This document shows, piece after piece, positions 9,238-18,603 of a DNA stretch of 28,406 bases. Within the stretch, counting starts at the first letter, position 1. Every line of letters begins with the position of its first letter. The translations under genes were made by a program, and so were the position numbers. The notes under the pieces are model-generated. The model saw only the letters and a list, made by a program, of their open reading frames with translations, did not search any database and was not told the DNA's origin. The DNA is from Terana coerulea (lineage: Eukaryota; Basidiomycota; Agaricomycetes; Polyporales; Phanerochaetaceae): positions 1 through 28,406 of the forward strand of contig JAKOGH010000710.1 of the NCBI GenBank assembly GCA_024811115.1. The letters are read 5' to 3'.

Positions 9238-12200
9238 ATCTACAAGAGCAAGCAAGAGGTCGAAGAGAAGCTCGGCGCCCTTGTGCAACACATGAACGTT
9301 TTCTACGGCATTACCTCCGAGGTCAAAAGGCAGGACCGGACATGCTCATGCAATCCGCAGACCTCTTTACTCGCATCTCTCTGCAGACACTGGAGTGCTG
9401 CACCTTCATATCAAGCTACACAAACATGCACCCAGGTACGCTGTATCGTATGAGTTAGTCAGTTGGGAGTAATATCTCACCGATACTTTTATGGATATTT
9501 TAGTGCGTCAGTATCTCGAGTCAAATTTAACCATGAGCACTCGCATAGCTGAGTTTAACGGTGCTTTTGACAAGCTACACGACGAGTTCCAGTTGCGCCT
9601 CGTAGCAAGCGATACCGTTGACGCTGCGCACGCCGTAGGAGAGGTGTCGATCCTCAAGAAGATAGTGATGACGCGAGTACTCGACAACTTGGATGCCCTT
9701 GGTGCGCCTCATATTTTGTTTCATTGTTATTTCCACAAAGCTCTAATAGTCATGCTTTAGGAATGAAGATGGAACTCCTCGACATGCCTTACGCTGCAGG
9801 AGCATCACTCGGTCCCAGTAAAGCCTGCATGCCCGGAACTCGTGTCAATGCCATCAACAAAATTGCGAAATGGGCCTCCGACATTCGCGAAGGGACTGGG
9901 CGCATTTTCTTGCTGCACGGCGCGGCCGGTAAGGGCAAGTCTACAATTGCCCATTCCATCGCGCAGCACTTCCAAACCCGAAGACGACTCGCCGCTTCCT
10001 TCGCTTTTGATCGCAATATCAAGGATCGTCACATCCACCTCCAGCTACCAACTATTGCGCAGGACGTGGCGAACTTCGAACCAAGCGTGAAACAGGCACT
10101 GTGCGCTGTGGTCGGGGAGAGCAAGGCGCTTAGGACCTCGCAAGACCTGAAGGAGCAGTTCGACAACTTCATTCTCCAGCCACTCCGGGCTCTCACCTTT
10201 GTCGGGCCTCTTGTCATTGTTATCGATGCCTTGGACAAATCTGGTAGCGTCATGGAGCGACAAGAGCTGACGAACGTAATCTTCGAGCGTTCTCGCGATC
10301 TGCCCCCGAATATCCGTCTGTTGGCTACTTCACGTCCCGAAAGCGATATCCTCCCATTGATGCAGCTTCCGCACCTAACAACCATGAGCATGGATGACAC
10401 CAGTTCCGCCTCAACGGGGGAGGACATGCGTTCCTACGTTAACCAAAGGCTATTGCTTGACCGCCAGATACGTCCGCCGCCAGAAATCGACGAGGCATGC
10501 TGCAACAGTCTCGCGAAGGCTTCTCAGGGCCTTTTCCAATGGGCATTCGTTTCCAGTCAATACATCCTCGGGAAAGCCAAAGGCGGGAGGACAGCACGCC
10601 AACGGTGCGAACAGGTCATCAACGCGAGCACTGGACAAAAGGGACAAGGTTTACTCGATACGTTGTACGTTCAGGTCCTCTCCGAGGTCTTCGACAAGGA
10701 CGACCAGGAAGCTATGTCGACCTTTCGCTCTGTCCTTGGCGTGGCCCTGTTTACACTTGAGCCATGCTCCCGTCGAACTCTTACCACCATCCTTACTGGC
10801 TCGGGTGTGGACTCGTCCCGGGCCGATAGCGTCTTGGACTACATGGGCGCGCTGCTGAGTGGTATCACGGCTGACCAGCAAGCAGTGCAGCCTCTCCACA
10901 CTTCCTTTCGCGACTTCCTGCAGGACCTGAACCGGAGCGGTCCTTTCACGTCAGCGAAACAGTTGCCCGCGTCGCTATAGCTGGCGGGTCTCTCAACATC
11001 ATGAAGGCGGGCCTGAGGTTTAACATCTGTCGGTTGGAGTCCTCGTATATGTCGAATGCCGATATTCCGAACTTGGCCGATCGCATGGAGGTGGGCATAT
11101 CTCTGGAGCTGTCGTATGCGTGTCGCTGCTGGGGACGCCATCTCAACCGGGCGAAAGAATCTGACATGGGCACAACGCTTTCGGAGCTTCTGGCGCATTC
11201 TCTATCCGTGAAGTTTCTGTTCTGGCTGGAAGCCCTGAGCCTTCTCGGAGAGATTTCCTACTCGCAGTCCTATGCACGTGATTCCTTGTGGCGTGTGAAG
11301 AATATGGTATTGGTGAGTTCCATGTCTCCGTAGTAACTACTTTTGGTCCCCCCGAAGCCGATCTCGGCGCATGACAAGATCCTAAAATGAACCCATCGAC
11401 TAGACGAAATTACCTCGCCTTAGCCGCTAATGCCTATCGCCTTCTCGACGACCACGACAACCGGGTGGTCATAGGCAGCAGTGCCTGTGCTATCTACCTT
11501 TCTATCATTCCGTTTCTTTCCCATTCCAACATACTTTGCCAGCATTACCATCGTCATCTTCCACACACATTGCACGTTTATTCTGGCCAACTACTCTCAA
11601 GTCCGCCGCGCTCTCTATGCTCAACCACTGAGAGTTGCGCTACAACACTCTCCACTAGCAGCAGCTTCGGTGCATCTGCGACCAGCGATCAGCAACGCCA
11701 TGACAGATTACATTGTGTCGCCTTCTCGCCGAGTAGCAACCGGATAGTTTCATCTTCAAAAATGGCCGAGTCCACGTCTGGGAATGCGCAAGCGCGACTC
11801 TTGTCACAGAGATCGCTCCGCCTGAAGAACCTGAGAACCACGTCCTCTGTCTGACAATTTCTCGCCAAGGCAACGACGTTGCATTCGGCACAAGAAATGG
11901 TGTTGTCTATTTACAGGACGCTAAGGCACATTCAGCCAAGCGTAGTAGCCCGGTCAAGCACTCCAGCCAGGTACTTGCCGTCGCATTCTCGCCGGATGGC
12001 GCAAGTATCTGGTCGATATCGTCGCAGAGCGTGCACATGTGGCACCCCGGCACCGACACCGTAGTGAAACATCCTACTCTCGTGAGCGGGGACGACTTAC
12101 TTTGGACCGCTGCATTCTCATTAGATTGCACACTCGCCGCATTCGGCACCCTCAAGGGAGACCTCGCAGTCCTGGACGCATCAAGCGCGAGAACCCTTTG

Positions 12201-14254
12201 GAGACATAGCGAGGCTCGGCAGACCGCGTACTTTGAGAAGACTTGGTCGTTGGCGTTTTCGCCTGACGGAACGCTCCTCCCTCACTGGCTGGGAAGAAGG
12301 AGATGTGCGTATCTGGGACACTTCAACGGGAGCCCCTACATCGTGCCCTGTTCAAGGACACGGTGGATACCACGTTGAAGCAGTCTCGTTTTCTCCCGAT
12401 GGGAGTTATTTTGCCTTGGGGTCGGCGGAATGTACAGTGCGCATTTGCGACACCAAGTCGGGAGAGGAGATGCAAAGGCTGCAAGTTGGAGAGGGAGTGC
12501 GATCGGTGGTGTTTTCACTAGACTCTAGGTATATTGCGATCTGCACGTACAGTGGCGTAGTCCAACTGTGGGATGCAGCGCATTTACTTGAGCAACATGG
12601 TAAGCAATTGATGAATATTGCACGTGTGCTCTATGGCGGCCCTTCTGCACATTTAATAGACGCCGTAAATATATTGAAACTCAGCCGTAAACAATCATAA
12701 CAGACCGTAACTAATCAACCGTAACTAACTTCAGTCCCCGCCGTAACTCTCCTTGCTCGCCGTAATTACATGGCTCTCGGCCGGAATTCCAACACCCTCA
12801 CGCATGAGCCTTTCCTGTACCTCAAGTGTTAATGCTAATTAGCAAACTAAGTTAACTCAATCATCATTAACTGGCTTCAACACTACGCAAGACATACCAA
12901 GATGATATAGATGCCCTGCCCTGCAATAAACACTCACCACCATGCGAGGTAGCCGCAGACATTGCAGTTCAGCCCGTAAATAGGTTCGCACCACCACAGG
13001 GATGTGCGCGCGGTGCCGCAATTGAAGAGCTTGATTCCACTACCTCTTGCCGGTGAGTCATCGTGGTTCACCCGCATGCTGTTACCGACAGGGACAGCGC
13101 GAGGGCCAGAGGACACGGCCAGCTGCATGCAAGTCGGGCTTCAGCCACTTGTTGTTGACATGCATGGGCACACTGGCCGCAGGGGGCGTGTGCTTGCGCT
13201 AGGCAAACGGCTGGGTTACGGTCATCAGGGCCGTTCATGGAGGTGGGTGCAGTGACTTCGGTGGGCAGCGATCATCTCCTTATGTGGCCTTGAATTTGGT
13301 CAAGGGGTTGAGGTCGTACTTGTCATTGGATAGGGATATCAGTCCGCTGATGATGCCGACGGTGACCTACAGAGCTTGCGCTCTCGCTCGCGTTGCCTTA
13401 TCAGTTATACATGAGTAGGAGAGAGCGTATGGCCTGGACGCACCTGTCAGCTACCTTCTACTTGCCACATTCCTAGCCCACGCAGTCCCGAACACAGTGC
13501 GCGTCCCACGCCCCTAAGACAGGCTGCAGCGAAGTCTTGTACCCCGAGGTGGGGTACCGTCAGCTTGGTGTCATCAAAGCCATGAACGAGCGAGTGGTGT
13601 GGTTAGAGACGCGGTGGTGTCCTACAAGCACGTCGTGCTACGCGTTATGAGGAATGGCGACGGCGACGAGAGATTTGAGATGTCAAGCAGATAGTTCCGG
13701 TCAAGCTGGCGTAGTTCCGGCGAGTCAGAGTTCCGGCGAGTCAAAGTTACGGCGATTGATGAAAGTTACGGCGGAGTTGAATGGTAGTTACGGTCGATTA
13801 CTTACGGCTTGTTATGGTTGTTTACCGCTGGGTTTCAATTAGTTGCGGCGTCTATTAAATGTGCAGAAGGGCCGCCATAGTGCTCCACTCTCATACTCTG
13901 CTTTGCCGCCTTAGTACAGAATTCGAGGGACGAATGCCTATTCTCTCGCAACAGGAAGCATGCGCTATCCATGTCCAGCCCTTTGAACAGTATAATCACA
14001 AATTCGGCATTTGCATTCAATCCGTCGACATGGGGCGAAAGCGAAAGCGATGGTGATGGATGGGCATTCGGTCCGAGTCATGAACGTCTGTTCTGGATTC
14101 CAAGGAACTTCCCCGTGAACGGTTGATCCAACCGAGCATATTGCAAGTACTCGGCGGAGGTGGGCCTATTGAGGTCGACCTAAGCCGGTTTGTTCATGGG
14201 AAGAACTGGGCGCAATGCTGGGATAATGACAACTCATTTGCCTACGAGATTTAG
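9238..14254 (+). CDS. NACHT-WD40 STAND (NLR-like) gene, 5' end missing, frame-disrupted as sequenced
   Basis: A signal-transduction NTPase of the fungal NLR-like class, probably a cytosolic non-self sensor (role inferred from family). Visible exons are 9238-9435, 9504-9701, 9761 to about 11310, about 11390-12599 and 13915-14254. Introns are at 9436-9503, 9702-9760 and 12600-13914; the boundary near 11310-11390 is unresolved. An N-terminal helical region is followed by NACHT with P-loop GAAGKGKST (9919-9945), Walker B LVIVIDALDKSG (10210-10245) and a TSRPE block. A helical bundle and several WD40 repeats (AFSPDG and RIWDTSTG blocks) follow, about 11690-12590. The C-terminal tail ends AYEI. Single-base shifts are needed near 9325 (A run), 10945, 11760 (A run), 12280 (C run) and 14112 (C run). 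The same kind of error occurs in essential neighbours, so the gene could be intact in the organism. The 5' exons are not found; the copia element lies directly upstream. Confidence 0.88.
9436..9503 (+). other. intron in NACHT-WD40 gene
   Basis: GTACGC...TTTTAG, 68 nt. Joining restores an open frame from MHP into RQYLES. The next intron (9702-9760, GTGCGC...CTTTAG, 59 nt) joins ALG to MKMELL, giving the family's run into the NACHT domain. Confidence 0.8.
12632..12788 (+). repeat. left terminal inverted repeat
   Basis: The outer 32 bases match the right end perfectly; inner similarity is interrupted by small indels. CCGTAA words recur at about 12663, 12684, 12704, 12719, 12740 and 12760, spaced roughly 15-21 bp. 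Confidence 0.85.
12934..13128 (-). pseudogene. captured GATA-type zinc-finger gene fragment
   Basis: The minus-strand product contains NCGTARTSLW, then 15 residues in total before CNVCG, exactly the spacing of the GATA finger (C-x2-C-x17-C-x2-C with NCGT, LW and CNxCG). The first zinc Cys is replaced by Leu (LFNC instead of CxNC, residue 34 of the 64-residue frame), so the finger should not fold as is. The finger is followed by a donor-like GGTGGTGAGTG sequence on the minus strand, suggesting that a genomic exon plus intron was captured. About 43 codons upstream, out of frame, a Cys-Pro...Asn-Asn stretch recalls the Cys-rich centre of fungal iron-regulatory GATA factors (SRE/Urbs1 type). That link is tentative. 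Confidence 0.6.
13280..13366 (-). pseudogene. possible second captured exon in the TIR element
   Basis: On the minus strand an acceptor-like CTCTGTAG is followed by 28 codons beginning VTVGIISGLISL and ending YDLNPLTKFKAT before a stop. It looks like a real C-terminal exon, but I do not recognise the parent protein. Confidence 0.3.
13524..13670 (+). pseudogene. possible third coding scrap in the TIR element
   Basis: After CTGCAG (acceptor-like), a plus-strand frame reads EVLYPEVGYRQLGVIKAMNE and on to VVWLETR, then appears to continue after a one-base shift as VVSYKHVVLRVMRNGDG. Its residue make-up is protein-like, but the source is unrecognised. It may be another captured fragment or part of a decayed element gene. 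Confidence 0.25.
13692..13879 (-). repeat. right terminal inverted repeat
   Basis: Inverse of the left end, with AGTTACGG or AGTTCCGG repeats on the plus strand between about 13693 and 13790. This end is somewhat longer than the left because of two extra AGTTCCGG copies. Confidence 0.85.
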
Positions 14255-15279
14255 GGAGTGCAGCCTGCAGGGGAGCGAGTCGACATACTAGAGTAGTATT
14301 TCAAGGTGCTAGCACGCGTCGTGATATTGTGTTGGAGAGGCTTTAATCGAAATTACGCGGTAGACGGTGGCTCTCGTAGAGGCTGAAGGAAGACTCGGAA
14401 GGGCTTGACCTGGACTACCTGCGACGCTCTTGATTGGTTGGAACGCGCACATCAAATGCTTACATAAGCGTCTCCCATGCCAACGCGAGACCGTGACCGC
14501 GCCCAAACTGTTGTAAGTACGACGACTTCAAAACGAAAGCAGTAACACTCGAGCGGCTTGTCAGTCCACGTATGCTTTCTCGTGCGTGCTGGACAAAGAA
14601 TTTCAGCACGATGCGCCCAGGATTGGTGGCTTGATACCGCTCGCCGGCGTGTCCATGCCAGGCCGATGTCGTGGACATGTTTACCAACGCTTTGCAGACT
14701 GCACATGACGAAGCGTGGAGGCGCAAGCTTTGCTAGCTACCAACTCTGACATTCGCTATAGGAGAGAGGCGGCACTATGCAAAGTTGATACTTATCTGTT
14801 GGTCAAGTCCAAATCTGATGGTAGCAGGCCGCCTCTGCTGGTAGCTATTCCAGCCAACAGACTCGGAATGAGGGCTCAAGTCCTAAGTAGCGTTTAAGCT
14901 CATTTCACGATGGGCATATTTCATTGAGGCAGTGGTGTCAGTCCTTGGTCTACCACTGCTCGTCACCTAGTGCGTTTTTCAATGCTTTCTGTATTTTCCA
15001 GCTTACCAATGAATCTACTCAACTTTCAGATACTATGCGGTTATGCCGTGAAAATTCACATCTCTTTTGCTATGCTGTTTGATGATTACCATGCTCGGTG
15101 CGCGCAACCATCTGTTAGCTTGCTCCCGTGACTCGCTGGGTGGTATACTAAACGAGTCCAGTGGGCGTGGAACTACGCTCGTCGCCCTCTTCTGACACCG
15201 TACCAGAGGCTGGAGCCTCTGTGACCTAGCGCTTCAGAGAAGCCTGTGGGTTCGCGTTGACTTGTTCTAGGGTGTCAAT
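14255..15279. other. intergenic, no gene seen
   Basis: About 1 kb between the NACHT-WD40 stop and the first membrane-protein gene. Short open frames on both strands lack recognisable motifs and codon-bias support. It should include the terminator of the first gene and the promoter of the second, but no strong TATA element stands out. Confidence 0.4.
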
Positions 15280-16495
15280 ATGCAGAGCCTGGTGGTCAGC
15301 GTTGATGACAAGGACCCACGGCTCACATACACGCCGCGGAGCTCGTGGATTTCTTTCGACGGAAAGCCGACGGATTTCAACCAGTAAGTACCTGCACGTC
15401 ACGCATACTTTCTTTTCCTAACGATTATCATGTTCTGGTGTGTTGCGTTCGGCATATCGACTCATTCGCTTTCCATTCTAGCACTACAACTGCTACTGGC
15501 TTCAATCAATCTCAAATGATTTTTAAGTTTAACGGTACGCGTTCTACTGCTGAAGCATGCGTTGGCATCTTATAACTGACTGGTTTCTCCTCTAGGGACC
15601 TCCGTATCAGTATACGGTAGTATCCCGCCGAATAACTATGTCATGTCGACGTATACCGTGGATTCTTCCACCCCTGTCACATTCACGAACAAGCAAGTCG
15701 TTGAATACACATCGCACCAGTTGTTCTATCAGTCTGCCGAACTGTTGGACGGGCTGCATACACTCGAAATCGACACGCCGGGTGCCTTTAACCTTCATAA
15801 CTCAATGGATGGCTGGTACATCTTCGATTTTCTCACATACACATCCTCTCCAAATACCACCGTCTCCACCTCCAGCAATGCGTCAGTACCCAGCTCGACA
15901 TCGCACGATAACGGTGATCGTGACGGTCATCCCATGGACACAACCGCCCCCGGGCAAGGAGCTTTCTCAGATCATCATCACGGTTCATCTTCGGCGAAGT
16001 CAACAGATCTCTCCGTCATCTTGCCTGCGGTTTTGATACCTTCCATTGTGCTCCTTGCCATCTTCATTGGCGGCTTTCTGTACTGGAGGCGGAGGAGCAG
16101 AAAGATGATTGCGCGTATCGTCGATTCAGAGATACAAGAGAAGTTGGGTCAAGATATACGGACCGAGAATAGTAAGTATGTCATGAACTGGATTTTCGAC
16201 CTTGTCGCGCTCACAGTGAACCATAGCCCTTGTGTGGAATGGACGCCAGGGTATGCTGTCCCCTCGAAGGACTCCATATCTCACTACGTCTCCAGGATTC
16301 ACCGCCTTGGGAAACGATTGGCAACGGGACAGGGGTCTTGCCGTGTACAGTCAGGCGCCACCGGTGGATGTTTCTCACACTACCTGCCTTCCTCTGAGTC
16401 CTGTGAATGGCGGGCTTGAGCTGGATTGGGCATTACGCAGTGAAAGAGATACGAGCACAGTTCCCGCCACGTCGCCTAGGTTTCATGCGTACTGA
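15280..16495 (+). CDS. single-pass membrane protein, mushroom SKG6-like family, copy A
   Basis: Exons 15280-15383, 15482-15534, 15596-16171 and 16227-16495 join cleanly to 333 residues with no frame correction. The N-terminal extracellular-type beta domain starts VDDKDPRLTYTP and includes FNGTSVSVYGS and WYIFDFLTYT. A Ser/Thr-rich stalk (about residues 140-185) leads to one transmembrane helix (LSVILPAVLIPSIVLLAIFI), then RRRSRK and a cytosolic tail. There is no signal peptide; an in-frame stop (15268-15270) lies four codons before the ATG, so a reverse signal-anchor topology is likely. This basidiomycete family is abundant and of unknown function (a cell-surface or wall-sensing role is a guess). 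The intron positions and phases equal those of copy B downstream. Confidence 0.85.
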
Positions 16496-16875
16496 GGCTT
16501 TCAATAGCTCCACCATCAGAATCTCCTATACATGTTGATTTCCAGGATGACATCGGCCGCCTTTGTGCGCGTATCACAAACAGATACGGGAATGGATTGC
16601 AATGGGCCGGCTTGACATGACGGTTGGAGAAACCGGTCTGCTACGCAACACTTCGCGCTATCTTTCAAGTTCGGTGACATTGTCACTGTGCTTCTGACAT
16701 CGGAATCGCTTTGTGAGCACAACGATCTGTTATGCTGATGTTCATTCACTGGAAAGGATATGGAATCGCTCTCCTCGGCCTCTGTCGTTCCCGTTTCCCT
16801 CTTCCCGACGCTCCAAGCCTAAGCTCAGACTCGAAGGCCTCGCCGACGCACATTTTCTACCAGTCTCGGAACGCC
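16496..16875. other. short intergenic region between the tandem paralogues
   Basis: 380 bp containing the end signals of copy A and the promoter of copy B. An in-frame ATG at 16732 would extend copy B by 48 residues, including a hydrophobic stretch (GIALLGL). Copy A has no such extension, so 16876 is preferred. Confidence 0.4.
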
Positions 16876-18176
16876 ATGCAAAATATCACCATCGACGACA
16901 AGGACCCGCGCGTCCACTACGCACCACCGGCCTCTTGGGTAGACGTGGACGGGAAACAGACGGACTACAATCAGTGAGCACCTTAGTTCTACATTGCGGG
17001 GTCGTCTTGAATTTAAAATCGCCTGGTACTAATAATGTTGCGCATCCAACCTCGACTTTTTAGCACTGCAAAGTCCACTGGATACAACAAATCCACGATG
17101 TCATTCACATTCAGTGGTATTCATTTCCCCTAGCCTTCCTTTCACTTTCGCATTACTTATACATTAATCCAGGGACGTCTATCTCGATATATGGCAGTGT
17201 CATGCCAAACAACACAGTCCTTTCGACTTACACTTTGGACTCTACACCCTCAAAAAACTTCACAAACTCAAACGGAGCTCAATACACATCGAATGTACCA
17301 TTCTTTCAGTCAGGAGAGTTGTCTGACGGGTCGCATACCCTGACAGTCACCGTCCCAGATACGGATAATTCTTTCAAACCATACAGTTGGTTCATCTTCG
17401 ACTATCTCGTATACACTCCCTCCGCCAGCGAGCCATTGAGTCCCACACTCGGAAACACCTCAACCTCGGACGCTGGTAGTTCCTCAAAATCGAGCTCCAG
17501 CGATCCCTCTGACTCGACTACCTTTACGAGCCTCCCCTCCGGCATACCCGCGACCAGTCTCATCACATTGCCCATGAATGCCAGTGCCACAGCGAAGGCC
17601 CCACTATCGTCGCCGGCACCTTCGTCTGGTATGGAGGGACACGATATAACGCCCACAACCCCGGCGAAGTCATCGAATCTATCGGTGATATTACCCGCTG
17701 TACTTGTCCCTACCCTCACGCTCCTGGCGATCTTCCTGGGAGTGTTATTTTATTGGCAGAGGAAGAACAAGAGGCAGGTGCTTCAAATCGTGGATTCAGC
17801 CATCTTGCACAAACTCAGTACGACGGAGAGTGCGGCAAGCGGTAAGTCATCGCATGTGACGTGCACTCTTTAGCGATGAGTTCTCATCTTACGAATCACC
17901 GTAGGATACGCGCATCGCTCGCCGGAGATATCGATGCGCAACTCTCCTTCGCCGGACTACAGCATGTCAGGAGACGTGGGCTATCTAGGCATGCAGAATG
18001 GATATCCCGTCGTATATCATGGGCCCCAGCTACTGAGCCCCTTGGATCATACTGTCCGCCTGCCTCCAACTCCATCCACAAACGGTGGTCTACAACTCGA
18101 CTTGGGTCAATACGAAGGGGAAGAGGCATTGCCAAACGGGTATTTGGAGAAGTCGCCTAAGTTCTACGCTGTCTAG
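16876..18176 (+). CDS. single-pass membrane protein, mushroom SKG6-like family, copy B
   Basis: Exons 16876-16973, 17064-17116, 17173-17841 and 17905-18176 give 363 residues without any correction. The beta domain (ITIDDKDPRVHYAP, FSGTSISIYGSV, WFIFDYLVYTPS) matches copy A block for block. A longer Ser/Thr/Pro-rich stalk precedes the transmembrane helix (LSVILPAVLVPTLTLLAIFL), then YWQRKNKRQ and a tail ending NGGLQLDLGQ and KSPKFYAV. Copy A ends NGGLELDWAL and SPRFHAY, so the tail is conserved even though the stalk is not. Intron phases are identical (2, 1, 1), which marks the pair as a tandem duplication. Function unknown; likely plasma membrane or secretory pathway. Confidence 0.87.
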
Positions 18177-18603
18177 GTTCATGTTGAGGTTATCGAGAAG
18201 AACGCTTCCGGGTTATGGTTTCGTCCAAATACGCCACCTTCCTTTATACTGCAGTATTGCGTCCGCTCCTTACACGTTCCTTCCTCGTCCTGTCCTTCTC
18301 ATGCGCTCCTACGGGCTTAGTTTAGCAGTCTTCTTTGTAGCAACACTACGCGGACTTCGTGATTCTGTATCGTCTTGTGTACCGCAGCGCGCTATAGTTG
18401 TGAATCGATTAGAGGAACACTTAGCAAGTCAACGCGTTTATAATGCAAACGAAGAACGTACTTTGTTGGCTGCTTGGATATTTGTGTGAAATAGGCGCTT
18501 AGATGCCGCGTTCAGCTCGTGCCCATGGTGCGCCTCGCCTGAGCGATGCAAGTGCGCCATGCGTTTCGACCACCGGCGGCGAAGCCGAGGTCTTCACTGG
18601 GAT
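18177..18603. other. convergent 3' intergenic region
   Basis: 427 bp between the stop of membrane protein copy B (plus) and the stop of eRF1 (minus). It must hold both 3' ends. Nothing else is recognisable. Confidence 0.45.

Larger units (their letters stand above)
12632..13879. mobile_element. TIR DNA transposon (non-autonomous, Pack-type candidate) inside an intron
   Basis: The ends TATGGCGGCCCTTCTGCACA (12632) and its inverse (ending 13879) start long inverted repeats of roughly 150 bp, flanked by the 6-bp direct repeat GTGCTC (12626-12631 and 13880-13885). Both ends are studded with the subterminal motif CCGTAACT (inverse AGTTACGG or AGTTCCGG on the right), at least five copies each. Subtracting the element and one target copy leaves a 61-nt intron with GTAAGC and CCTTAG borders, the normal size here. 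No transposase is visible. The interior holds a GATA-finger remnant and other exon-like scraps. Superfamily unassigned. Confidence 0.85.
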
